This document shows positions 42,959-53,704 of a stretch of 64,000 nucleotides of DNA, piece after piece (positions within the stretch are counted from its first letter, which is position 1; every line of letters starts with the position of its first letter). The stretch comes from Hericium rajendrae. Lineage: Eukaryota; Basidiomycota; Agaricomycetes; Russulales; Hericiaceae. The notes under the pieces were generated by a model. The model was not told the DNA's origin, ran no database searches, and saw nothing but the letters and a program-made list of their open reading frames with translations. The stretch is from contig CM065884.1 of the NCBI GenBank assembly GCA_033439255.1, positions 806,001 to 870,000 of the forward strand, given 5' to 3'. Both the position numbers and the translations under genes were made by a program.

Positions 42959-44479
42959 ATGAGCTACAGCTATACCGAACTCTGGCATGAACCAGAAGTG
43001 TTCCTGCGCCCGCGCCCGTTGGAGCGCGCTCCGGGCAGCTTCATTCTGCTGCCATTGCTCCCAAAGCGACCTCCTCCAAAAGCGCTTCCAGCCGAGATTT
43101 GGTTGAAGGTCCTTGGATATGTATTTGCCGAGGAGGAAGGAGATGTCCTCAAACGGAGGGCGCGCCTGCGCACCCAGTGGAGGACGATCATTGTATGCAA
43201 GACATGGACGGTGAGTAACTTGCATGCCCACGGCGGGGCTTAGCTGGGCGTTGCTTCACCATGATCTAAGCTCATGACTGGCGCTCAGCCTGGCCTTGCT
43301 TGTTGACCATCTTTACGAACCATGGAACGCTGATGCTGCATGGCCGCTTTGCCCGTCTTCCAGGAACTCGCGTTACCCTTGCTCTATGCACGCGTCCATA
43401 TCTTCTCCTTGTTATCTTTGGAGAAATTTGTCCATCACCTCTACACCTCAGACCAAAAATGGGACTCCATCCGCCGCATTCTCTATTCCGCACCCGGACG
43501 CTGGGTGCAGCGCCTCGATATCTCCGAGATCGTGTGCGCACACGACGCGGAGGTGCACCGTCTGGCCATCGACACGCTCCTCATGCGGCTCTTTCCGCTT
43601 CTCCCATTCCTCGTCGAGCTCAATTTGAGCTCCGAGATTACGCTGAGCGCACGCTCAGCCGGTTCATTGAGGTGCAAGGATGGAATAGAGCGACTCCGTA
43701 GGCTGAAGGGACTGAAGGTGTCAATACCGGAGGACCAAACATTCGAGATGGGCTCTGATGGGCCAATTTTGGAACTCCTGCGGGCATGCTGGGGATTAGA
43801 GCAGCTGGAGATGGTCAGTCCCGACGATGCAAAACCCGACCAGGAGTCCCTACTCCCCACGGAAGACCAGGGCCTGATCGAGGGCGAGCCTCTATCGTCA
43901 CTCGAGGAGCCACTATACCTACCCAACCTGCGCTTCCTCTCCCTACTCTCCATTCCGCCGTCGCCCTTCCTTTCTCTGCTCCTCCGGTCACCCCTCCCCG
44001 CCCTGCGACACCTTATGATCACGCCCCTTGACGACTCCCTCACGCCCTATACCACCTCCATCCTCGCCATCCACGGCGCCCAGCTCTTCACCCTCCACCT
44101 CAACACGCCCAAGCACTGGCCCACAGGCACGCACCCGCCCACGCCCGCGCTCCTGCAGCGCGCCCCGACACTGAAGCACCTCGCGCTCGACTACCCGCTG
44201 CCGGTGCTGACGCTGCCGCCCGGCACCACGCACCCGCTGCAGATCCTGACGATCCCGCGCCCGAACGCGCCCTTCCTGCGCGAGCTCGAGGGCCTGCTCC
44301 CGCGCCTGCCGCGCCTCGCGCTCGTGCGCGCGCGCAACGTGCGCTGGCTCCAGCGCGGCGTGAGCGGCAAGGCGCTCGAGGCGGGCGTGCAGGGCGAGAT
44401 GCGCGAGTGGCGCCGGCGGCTGCTGAGAAGGGGCGTGCGGCTTGTGGATGGGGAGTGGCGGGATCCGGATGTGGTTTGA
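42959..44479 (+). CDS. F-box-like, leucine-rich orphan protein
   Basis: Exon 1 starts at the ATG at 42959 (MSYSYTELWHEPEVFLRPRP) and contains an F-box-like PPKALPAEIWLKVLGYVFAE and WRTIIVCKTWT before a GTGAGT donor near 43210. The main exon is open from about 43340 with ALPVFQELALPLLYARVHIF, then VQRLDISEIV and LPFLVELNLSSEI, and Leu-rich repeats such as LYLPNLRFLSLLSIPPSPFL, LPALRHLMITPLDD and APTLKHLALDYPLP, to the stop at 44479. An in-frame stop lies just before the ATG at 43340, so the exact acceptor is unsettled. The family is expected to act as a Skp1-Cullin-F-box adaptor; this is inferred from layout only. The 3' third is very GC-rich. Confidence 0.7.
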
Positions 44480-44965
44480 TCTACTGCTTGTGGTGGATGT
44501 CTTTTGCTTAGGGCATTGGTTTCGTGCGGGCTTGGGTAGACTGTTGATGATTTGATGTTGCTTCGTATGCTTCATTTTTTTGCCATGTTGTGCCTGTATC
44601 CGCTGCTTGTTTGTTCTACTTACTGTAACTCATGCACCACTCATCTACTAATGCTAACTAAATATCATTTGTTGGAACATTCATGCAGTTCGACATACTC
44701 AGTCGTCGCGGACGAAAAGATGTCCAACATCCTCCAGGGTTTACGTGGTGTTGGCGCCGCAATCTATCAAATTCGTTACCCTGGCTCATTCGCTGATTGA
44801 CAGTCAACGTCGAACAAGCGCTCAAGCCCAACTCGAGTCACTAGGAGTAGTCACTGGGTCATGCCCGAGTTTCATTCAAATACACCCCGGGAAGAATGCA
44901 GCATGTATAAATACCCCCACTAACATCGCAACTAGCACGGCGTCTTCTCTGTTCGACGAGTCACC
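44480..44965. other. Intergenic, no gene seen
   Basis: About 490 nt, with a possible TATA element (tgtataaata near 44904-44913) some 55 nt before the PhzF-like start. Nothing else is recognised. Confidence 0.5.
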
Positions 44966-45928
44966 ATGAGCACCAGCTACCCATTCAGCATATACAACGC
45001 CTTCACGGAGTCCATCGCCGGCGGCAACCCCGCCGCGGTCGTCCTCCTGCCCACGCTCACCATCCTCCCCGACGACACGCTCCAGACCATCGCGCGGAAC
45101 TTCAGCCAGCCCATGACGACCTTCGTCTCATTCACCGCGCCCGCGCCCGCATCCTCGGGCGCCGAGGACCCAGGCACGATGGTGCTCGGCGTGCGCTGGT
45201 TCACCGTCGAGGCGGAGGCCGCGCTCTGTGGGCACGGCACGCTCGCAGCCGCAGCCGCGCTCTTCGCGGACGCGGACGCGCCCGCCGTGCACACGCTGCG
45301 CTTCCGCACGCCCCGTGGGGCCGCGCTCGTCGCGCGCAGGGCCGCCGCGGGCCGCATCGAGATCGCGCTGGACGCGGCTGCGCTCGCGGCGCCGGGCGCG
45401 GCGGACGAGGCGCGCTGCGGGCGGCGCTGGTGCGCGCGTTTGGGGAGGAGGTGGAGCGGAGTGTGGTGGTTGTGAAGCAGGGCGCGGGGACGGAGCATCT
45501 GAGGAGGTATGTGCTCGTGGAGCTGGACGTGCCGGATCTGAGCAAGGTCAAGTTGAAGCCGCATGGCCTGGTGCGTGGCCTCGTGTATCCGCCTTAGGAG
45601 CGTCCTGGATCCATGTGCGTGAGCGCAGGTTGGCTCGCCGTTCGTGGTCCACGTCCTTACGACGCGCTCGCCGACGCCGGACGTCGCGTTTCATTCGCGG
45701 ATGTTCGCCGCGATCGGCGAGTACGTCTTCGAGGACCCCGTCTGCGGGTCCGCGCACACGTTACTCGCGCCGTATTGGAAGGAGAAAAACGGCACCACTG
45801 GGGCGGTTACGGCGAAGCAGGTCAGCTCGCGTGGCGGGGACTTGCTGGTCTCCGTCGACGAGGCGGAGGGGCTCGTGCGGCTGGCAGGACCGGCGAAACT
45901 TGTCAGCAGAGGGGAGATTTTCCTGTAG
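44966..45928 (+). CDS. PhzF-like epimerase/isomerase family protein
   Basis: ATG at 44966 (MSTSYPFSIYNAFTESIAGG, then NPAAVVLL). Family motifs: QTIARNFSQPMTTFVS (the expected catalytic Glu position reads Gln here), VRWFTVEAEAALCGHGTLAA (CGHGT substrate loop), and in the 3' exon VFEDPVCGSAHTLLAPYW (DPVCGSAH). An intron at about 45570-45628 (GTGCGT to GCGCAG) joins KPHGL to VGSPFVVHVLTTRSP. Near 45414 the frame steps from ADEARCG to AALVRAFGEEVERSVVV, needing one added or two removed bases, most likely a sequence error in this very GC-rich stretch. Relatives include PhzF isomerase and diaminopimelate-epimerase-fold proteins; the substrate is unknown. Related fungal and plant proteins also lack a confirmed role. 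Confidence 0.88.
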
Positions 45929-46017
45929 CAGGTCAGAATATACGATAACATTATATGCAGATATCCTTTCTCGGACTTATAACAATACGCATAGACAGAG
46001 GAACTCGTACAAGATGA

Positions 46018-47833
46018 TCAGTGCACCATGGCTAATATTCGGTGGTAGTCTTCTTTGACGCTCCGGAACGTCTCCTCTAGCTTCTCAAGCCGCTCTTCCT
46101 CTTCCAGCTGAGAAAGCACCTCCTACATGGCAGAACAAGTTATTAGTATACAGGCGGCTGAAACAACAAGTGCGACGCACATAGTTGAAACGGTATAATC
46201 TCTCCTTGACCTGCAAGCGGAACGCACGTGCAGCACGCACGTCCGCTGGGTCAAGATGCAACAACTGAAGCATTTCCAACAGCCGGTGGAATTGCCGCTG
46301 TAACCGAACCAGTCTCAGCATTTTCATTTCACTGGTATGCGAGACGACTCACTCCGGCGATCTTGAGGTCTTTGCGCCACTTTTCCGACCATGCTTTGTC
46401 CACCGGCGGGCCCATCTTCGCTTTGCCTTTTCCGGCGGCAGCCTTCCGGCGCCGCGGGCCCACCCCGCCGACTTTTCCTCCGTCGCTCGACGCAGTCACG
46501 CCAGCGTCGCCGAAGCCTTCACGCATAAATTGTTCATGTCCGAGCAGCATCTTCAGATCGTTCCGGTCGCGCAGGTCCTCGAAGGCCTCCGCAGGGTCTT
46601 CGATGGTCAGCTCGGCAATGGAGGGCTGCGCGAGAACGTAGTTGTAGATGGCGTTATACAGGCCGGCTGAATGGCACGTCAATTTGTGGATAGTAAATAG
46701 GTGTGAAGGAGGAGCGTACAGCCATGACCTTTGTGTTGGTATGGCGGGACGATGACGAATTGACTTGGTAGTTGTTAGCATATATGCGAGTGGGGGGAGG
46801 CTGAGCACGGCGTACCTGAGTCGTAGACGGACTTTGTCTGGAAAGCAGTAGAATGGGTATAGAGACGAGTAGCCCACGAAGTGGTACGTCTCCACCAACG
46901 GCGTCGTCCTTCTCTTGCGTTTCTCGAATCTGTCGAAGATGCTTTAGAGTCAAAGCAGATGGGAACAATTGGAACATGCTCACAAGACAACAAACTCCCA
47001 GGATTCTTCATCCTCGTTGATGTACGAGCCCCCCTCAATGTATAGCAGAACGAACAACTGCATGCGCCGGTGATACATCTTGAATCCAGGCGTATTCCAC
47101 GTCGCCTATCCCATCAAATAGTAGCTGTATCAACATGATACGTTCCACCTTATCTAGAACAACAAAACGAACTCACATGGTACGCCTCGAAAACAACCGC
47201 GTCTTCATCCCCCTCTTCTAACGCCATCCCCCTTGTCCTTTCCTCTTCCAGACGCAGGCCTTGTATATGAATAAATCTTCTCTCCCAGGGGCTGGAACGT
47301 ATCCGCCTCCTCCTCGACGCGTCCCAGGAATCCCTCTTCCGTCTTATAGTAGTCCGGCGGGATGAACTTCTCGAGCATCCCACGCACGTCGTCGACCGCG
47401 ACCGAGCCATCCAGGGAAGCCGAATAGCGGATGTCGAGATAATAGGCGAGTGAACCAGAGGCGAAGCGCAGCTGTTTGACGCGTTGGTGGTTGAGCGGCT
47501 GCTACAATGAGGAAGAATGAACGAAACGTACGTCGATGACGAGGTCGCTGTAGCCATACACCTTTTCATCTTCGCCATATATCTGGGAAAATGTTTGAGA
47601 TTGTATCATCGAAAGACGCGAAAGAACACGTACAGGGTAGGTGAATGTCGGGTGGAAGCCTTCGTACGACTCGTCTTCTGCGAGGACTTCTTTGTCTTTC
47701 GGGGCGCGTACTATTCGCCAGTTTGCCAACAGACACGTGAATTCATCAGTCGCGGGATACAGGATAGATAACATTGCAATGCACCTAGCGACAGTGTCAA
47801 CGCTGAATTGGTTTCAGCCGTCCATTGAGCCAT
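46018..47833 (-). CDS. HAT1: Histone acetyltransferase type B catalytic subunit HAT1
   Basis: ATG at 47831-47833 (MAQWTAETNSALTLSL). The N-terminal domain has YEGFHPTFTYP, IYGEDEKVYGYSDLVID, ASGSLAYYLDIRYSASLDG, GMLEKFIPPDYYKTEEGFLG and FQPLGEKIYSY. The catalytic GNAT domain has AVVFEAYH, WNTPGFKMYHRRMQLFVLLY, IEGGSYINEDEESWEFVVLY, YHFVGYSSLYPFYCFPDKVR and the acetyl-CoA loop SQFVIVPPYQHKGHGSGLYN. Then come EDPAEAFEDLRDRNDLKMLL and a C-terminal helical tail ending HRILAMVH. HAT1 acetylates newly made histone H4 at Lys5 and Lys12 with its RbAp-type partner. A frame step near 47260 lies between EKIYSY and LRLEEERTRGMALEEGDEDA; otherwise the introns join cleanly. Confidence 0.93.
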
Positions 47834-48328
47834 GATTGGAGCGCGCCAGATGGTTCGGGAGACTGATATTAGTTAGCTCGACGATGACCTCAACAATACA
47901 GTGTCCCCTCGAACGCTTTTGATATACACGGGACAGAATAGAGAAACGCGAAGATATCAGTGCGACACCAGGTAACGGGATAGGAGAAGTCAAGTCGCGG
48001 TGTCAATTGAACTCGGTGACGCGCGTTTGTGGCTGGAAATGACGCGTCCACAAACGCCCACAACTGGCGTAGGCTCATTGCTTCATCTTGGATCTGACCA
48101 ACGTCAACAATTATCATTCAAATTACATAGCTTGGGTGAAGAAATGGTCGGAGATCCGTCCATTATAATATGCTCTGATGTTACAAGGCGAGATGACCAT
48201 CCATCCCATAAATAAAGTCTTCACAACCTCCGGCAGAAATCTGGTAGAGAACAAAGTAGAGCCCGCTCCGACCATCAAAATTCTGCACCTCCCAGATAAT
48301 CTTCCATTCATCTAACGAAATCCATTCA
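47834..48328. other. Intergenic, no gene seen
   Basis: About 490 nt upstream of HAT1 and downstream of the first BTB gene. A minus-strand frame at 48181-48414 could be an extra 3' exon of the BTB gene but has no support from its paralogue. Confidence 0.4.
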
Positions 48329-49499
48329 TCAGAACAGGCGATAGGACAATAAAGGCGCAACGAACCTCCTTCCTCTAGGCCCATGTGCAACATCCGGGTG
48401 TTTGTCAAGGTCAAAAATATCAGGTAGCCTTTGCCAAATCTCTTGTCTTTTGACTGCCGTTATCTGCCGAAGATATTCATGACAGCGAGGACATAGCTTG
48501 CCAGTCGTATCCAGGTCCTTCAACCAGTCGAGGCTGGGTATGGACGGACGGTCTCCCATCACGAAAGCCTCTTCGCGAAGAAAACCCAGCTCTCTGCGGC
48601 ATTCTAGAGTCTGGCCGCACCGAGGGCTGAACTTGGCATCGAAAACGGCCATGAGCAAGTCGTGATGGGCCACGGTGAGGCGTGAAAACCTGCAGAGCAT
48701 TTCTCCATGACATCCCCGTAGAGGTCGAAGAACGCATCAAATTCAAATTTCTGCCTCTTGAGTCTCTTTGCATATTGTTGCGTTTCTTCCAGAGCCTGAT
48801 AAACGCCCACCATCCCAAGCCTCGACTGGCAACAAGCGTAGAGAATTGACGGCAGGAAAGTGTCGAGATCGTGGTCCATGGCTAAGAACGCGATCAACAT
48901 CGCGTCCAAGGTCCGATTGCCTTTCGATTCGGCAACACAGCAAGCTCCCAGACGGTCTTCAAACATCTCCAAGTCCGGGGGGTACGCATCCAGGATACGG
49001 TCGATTGCTATTTGGCGCAAGGGCCATATGCGGAAGTTTGTCGCCAAGTGCAGCCATGCTTCCAACTCAACGGTTTCGGGAAGACGAGACAGATCCTCAA
49101 AACTAGGCACAGTGACAAGTAAGGATCCTCTTATATTGGCGGGTTTTGATTCGAGACGGATACGGACCTTCGTTTATATAGAGCCCTCAATATATGGCGC
49201 AGCTTTCTATCGCTGCAGTCGATTTCCAGGACTGCGCAACCTTCAAACAAATCCTCCCCTTGCTCAATTGATGGAACGAGGTCTTGGAAGTATCCAGATG
49301 CTCCGGCCAAGACGGATACATGGACGCGGAAAAACTTGCCGTTCGCTTTGAGGAGGATATCGCCGTCGTTATACCAAGGGGAGCTACGCTCTTCGAGAAC
49401 CCATGTATGAAGCTTGTCTTGAGTCTCCGGGTCAAGATGCGTTTTCTTCTGTGGACGGGAAGATGAGCCCGCGCTCTGCGCCTGACGTTTGGGAGCCAT
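48329..49499 (-). CDS. BTB/POZ domain protein with C-terminal Cys pairs, copy 1
   Basis: ATG at 49497-49499 (MAPKRQAQSAGSSSRPQKKT). The BTB domain is WYNDGDILLKANGKFFRVHV with SVLAGASGYFQDLVPS and RKLRHILRALYKRR. After an intron comes a helical region: VELEAWLHLATNFRIWPLRQ, AYPPDLEMFEDRLGACCVAE and FLAMDHDLDTFLPSILYACC. Near 48685 one base is missing in a T run (AGF then SRLTVAHHDLLMAVF). The tail has CGQTLEC and LCPRCHEYLRQI, giving a C-x5-C plus C-x2-C pattern shared with the paralogue at 50459. The 3' end is tentative because the paralogue stops soon after LPDIF. It is probably a Cullin-3 adaptor or transcription-linked BTB protein; no partner is visible. Confidence 0.78.
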
Positions 49500-50458
49500 G
49501 TTCCCTGCTATGCTCTGGTCAGTGGAATCCAAGAAATTTCAGCAGCGGGCTGCAACATCGAGTACCGAACATTCGCGCACCTTCAACTTGTGCCTAATGA
49601 CAATCAGCCGTAGTCGTTAGAAGGGCGAGCTGAAGAAAGCTGGGCACAGTTACTTGAAGGTCGTCGTCAAGTTAGCTATATATGCCGATGGTGACGTCGT
49701 TGTACGCGACAACATATATAGAGTCTGGCGCTTGTGAGATGTTATGTGCAGTATGGGCCTACGTAAATATTTGTCGGCACCTGTCGTTCGTTCAAACACA
49801 TCCACCACCGATGTCCTTCATTGCGAAATCCATGTATTATTTTCGACAACTGTGCAACATCACCGTCGTACTCCCAGCAAGCACAAGTGACAATTGAGCT
49901 TTATTTCCATTAGATTCCACTGAGCACATCAAAGCAAAGGATGATGTTTTGGGACGACTTTGGGACGACCGAGACGTGATGGAAATGTGCAGTCGGTTCC
50001 ATTCATCTCGCAAATTTTCCTGAGAGATTGCTGCGAGTTGCAACGCTCTGCCTTGAAGCTCATGACAACAACGCGATTCCTCCCAGGTAAGTAATTACTA
50101 CAACATTTTCGGTCCGATAGATAGCGAGAGCGCATGTTGATCATGCAAGCATGGAACCCGCGATGGGGGACCAAGCTCGGAGTTTTCTGGATGACGTGAT
50201 GCGGAAGAGTGATGAAGAATGAACAGATCTGAAGAGGCAAATCGCACCGATGAAATGCGTCATATCGCATTCTAAACTCAAAATAACATTTCGATTTTTA
50301 GCAGATTGAAATCACAAACAGAGTAAGAACTGGTGGGGCACCAGGTCGACCAGATATCGGAATGCCTGCAGCGGACAATGTCTCGAACTGAAATAGTCAA
50401 ATATCATCATCAAATGCGGTATAAGAGACGACTATAGCGTACCTTGAGTCGTCAGAAG
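49500..50458. other. Intergenic, no gene seen
   Basis: About 960 nt between the two BTB paralogues: promoter of copy 1 and 3' region of copy 2. Short frames only. Confidence 0.5.
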
Positions 50459-51592
50459 TTACTCGGGAAGCATCCTACCCATAATTTCCTGGCTCACGCT
50501 AAAAATCTCCGGCAGATTCTTCCAGATATCAAGCCGTTTCCGTTCGATGATCTTCTCCAAATGCGTGTGGCAGCTTCGGCACACTGTCTTCCTTGCATCC
50601 AGTTCTCTGAGCCAATCGGAGTCGGGAATGGTTGCAGAATCATGTAGAAGAGCATCGGTCTTCAAGGCGTGAAGATGAAGATCGTTGAGCGCCATGTTGC
50701 ATTTAGCCTTCTGTTTGCACCCAGGGCTACTCGCCTCGCGTAAGACACTGGCAAGTAAGTCGTATATTGCTGTGGAGAGGCGGGAACGACCTGTGTGGCA
50801 TCTTGCTCGGATCTTCGAACAAAGCACGTAGTTCGCGTCATATGTGTAATCCTTCTCGTCTTCCAATTTGCGCATGAAAGCTTCGGTGTCCTTTAATGCG
50901 TCAAGTACGTCTTGGATCTCCAGCTGACAGCAGGCATAAAGAGCGATGGGAAGGACGATCTCTATCCCATTGGCCATGGCTAGATATGCCACCAGTACCG
51001 CATCCATGTTGAGATCATCGTCTGAGTCCGCAATGCAGCACCTCGCCTCAAAACCATTGTAGGCATCCAGGTCGGGAGGATATGCGGAAGTCATGCAGTC
51101 GATAGCACGTTGCTTCAACTTCGGCATAGAATATTCTTCTCCTAGATTTAACCATGCCTCCATGGCAATGAATTCCGGAAGGGTGGACTCGGATTCATAG
51201 CTAGATTTAGGCGAATGACGAATAAGCATCCTGCAGGAATCCAGTGAAGAAGCTCTAGCTCACCGCGGTTGGTATATGGCCCTCAATAAATGTTCACATT
51301 CAAGGTGGTGTCCACGAAGCTTGAAGGCCGGACATCCTCCTATTTGCCTTGCCTCGTCTCCGATAGAGTCGAGCAAGATCTCCAATGTAGGCGAGGCTTT
51401 CGACAAAACAGATTTATGGACCCGAGATTGGAGCGGCGGTACGTCAAGGACGACGTTCCCATCATCAAACCAAACTGCACCATGCAGTCTTGTTTCAACA
51501 CGCTGTCTTTTGGTGGGGCGAGACGCCTTGTCCTGATGTACGTCGGGATTCTTTTCCTCGTGACTCTTAAGGGGATTCTCGTTGGTTAACAT
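50459..51592 (-). CDS. BTB/POZ domain protein with C-terminal Cys pairs, copy 2
   Basis: ATG at 51590-51592 (MLTNENPLKSHEEKNPDVHQ). BTB-like region: VWFDDGNVVLDVPPLQSRVH, KSVLSKASPTLEILLDS and ECEHLLRAIYQPR. A short intron (GTGAGC to CTGCAG, about 33-36 nt) leads to MLIRHSPKSSYESESTLPEF. The helical part parallels copy 1: AMEAWLNLGEEYSMPKLKQR, SAYPPDLDAYNGFEARCCIA and AYLAMANGIEIVLPIALYAC. The tail has CKQKAKC and VCRSCHTHLEKIIERKRLDI, then WKNLPEIF, ending GRMLPE. The frame is intact. The intron is unusually short, so the splice boundary deserves RNA support. Confidence 0.82.
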
Positions 51593-52104
51593 AGACCTCT
51601 CGAGTCTCTAAACGGATTCAAGGTCAACTTCGCGACGCTTCAGGGGACGAGCTGCGAATATCTCACATACCTTTGTAAAAGCTCGTTCGTCGCTTCAACT
51701 TGAATCGCAGAGGGAACGGGCCACCTCGATCAAGGGTTCCAAGGCGGGTTTATATAGCGACTCATGGCCTGGTGACTTCTAGAATTGTGACATGGAAAGT
51801 CTGTCTGATAAGCGGGCACCGGTCTGAGATGGGGTTCCCTGAAATGATCCCCGTTACTGACCTCGCCGTCGCGGCTACGTGTCCAACAATGAAATCCGGT
51901 CATACCTGCACGAGGATAACAGATCTGAGGGTGACAGATGAGCTTGATAAGGACGATTTCCGTCGCGGAGGTCTGTAGCCATCGTATCAATTGTATCATG
52001 GCGCCCATGGGCCAGGATCTAACCCGTAGTGGTAACAGATTATCAATAACCAGAAAATGGTGGCACCGCTAGAAGCTATGCAGCATGAAGCCGACGACAG
52101 AGTA
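51593..52104. other. Intergenic, no gene seen
   Basis: About 510 nt upstream of BTB copy 2, downstream of the F-box-like gene. Short frames only. Confidence 0.5.
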
Positions 52105-53352
52105 TCACAACGGAATTATGTCGTTTGCCCTCCAGCCCATGTACCTTTCCAGTTCCTTTGCAGATAAGAAACTGACAAGGCATCGCAATCCCAAGTTCCT
52201 CATGCGTTCACGCTGCCCATCTTCTGACTCGAAGCGCAGAAGTTCCAGAAACCGATAGAACCCTGCCATGCGCAGCTCATAGTCCTCGATCATGGGTTCG
52301 TCTTCAGGGTCCATATCCAGGATGGCCAGAAGACTGTCGCGTTGCGTTGCGCCGTAGTTCTGTAGACTCTTGACGAGCAGAGTGATCTTTTCATCGAGCA
52401 GCACGATTTCCGCCTGATTCTCCTTGAATGAGGTAAGATCGTCAGCGCGGGAATAAACATCGACCAAGCTCGAACGGCGTACATGCGTGAACATGCCTGG
52501 GCGGAAAAGAACGTCGAAGACATCATGGAGTTGATCCATAATTGTCTTGAATAACCGGACTGATGGATTCATGAGCATAAAACGAAGATGAAAAGGAGCT
52601 ATTTGCTCACTTCGAAGCCAAATCAACGTCCTTTCTTAATCTGACGCCATATACGTCCCAGCAAAAGGTCCTGCATATTTGCAGGTACGGTTGACATCGC
52701 TGTCTCATTGAGACGGCTCACATGTCCCTCGGTAAAAATGGCGGCCATGATATACTGCAAGGAGGCGTATCGCCAGCATAATTTCTCCAGCGCGCTGTTG
52801 AATAGGAGATGCTTCGAGATGTGTATGAAAGGGCACATCGGTGATCGAATGAGGCGCTCTTGGGCGACTTGAAGCCCATTGCTGAGAAGTAACTCAGGTG
52901 TTATAGCGCTGGCGAACGCATATCGGCAAAAGGTCACAAATGCAGGTTTGTAGTTTGTGATGATACTAGAAGAAGAGAAATTTAGATGGACATGGTAGAC
53001 GTCGCGGATCACAATACACTCACCGCCCATTGCCTCGTATGAAAGTCTCTCCCCAAAGATAGTGTAGCAGCTTGATGGTACAGGCTCGGATAATGCGCGA
53101 CGTGTGGAGGAGGGTGATGATGGCATCCCACTCAATCCCCGAAAAACACGCTGGGGTCTCTATGATATCTGCATGGAAGTCTCCAAGGACTGTCGCAACA
53201 ATATCATAGACAAGTTCTGTTGGCAATGCAAAGGAAGGGCGGGAACTCGAAGTGCTCATAATTCGTCCGCCGCTCGCAGATAAACTTGTTCGATGTCTTT
53301 TAGACGCCGTGGGCGCTTTGCGTCCTCGTTGCTTCTTCGGTCTACCGGGCAT
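52105..53352 (-). CDS. F-box-like orphan protein
   Basis: ATG at 53350-53352 (MPGRPKKQRGRKAPTASKRH, a basic N-terminus). The F-box-like segment is SFALPTELVYDIVATVLGDF, followed by WDAIITLLHTSRIIRACTIK and LLHYLWGETFIR. After an intron come SIITNYKPAFVTFCRYAFAS and HLLFNSALEKLCWRYASLQY; after another, LRSEQIAPFHLRFMLMNPS, RRSSLVDVYSRADDLTSFKE and RMRNLGLRCLVSFLSAKELE, ending WRANDIIPL. About 390 residues. The N-terminal plan resembles the gene at 19753-20932 (Leu-Pro-x-Glu-Leu, later Leu-His-Thr-Ser), suggesting the same broad family. The role is unknown. Confidence 0.7.
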
Positions 53353-53704
53353 GTTGTGTCGTTATAACTGAGAAATGGTAACAACTTGAAGAATGTGTAT
53401 AACAGTAGTAAGAGTTTGAATCAAAGACAGTGATGTTGGTGATCTGGTTAGCGTTCTAACGAGGAGGTCGCAGTCACAACGCGACAGGCCTAGGAGTCAG
53501 CGTCATACTTCTTGTATCGCTCCCAAAGCGTAATAAAAGGAGGCCTCCCTTGCTCCCATGAGGACCCTTGCAGATATGCTATTTTGTTAGGCAGAGCTTA
53601 CAGAGCCCTGAGATAGTATACGTATATCATTATGCATCAAATCAAAGCATTATCCATAGCATGCGTGTACGCGACAAGAAAATTAGTATACGATTACAGA
53701 CTCG
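53353..53704. other. Intergenic, nothing seen
   Basis: About 350 nt between the F-box-like start and the SCAP 3' end. Confidence 0.5.

Noticed and set aside
43483-44575. Minus-strand frames opposite the F-box-like gene
   Set aside because: Antisense shadows of a GC-rich Leu-rich coding exon; Arg/Glu-rich with no similarity.
45201-46058. Arg-rich frames overlapping the PhzF-like gene on both strands
   Set aside because: Out-of-frame readings of a very GC-rich exon; the PhzF frame carries the conserved CGHGT and DPVCGSAH motifs.
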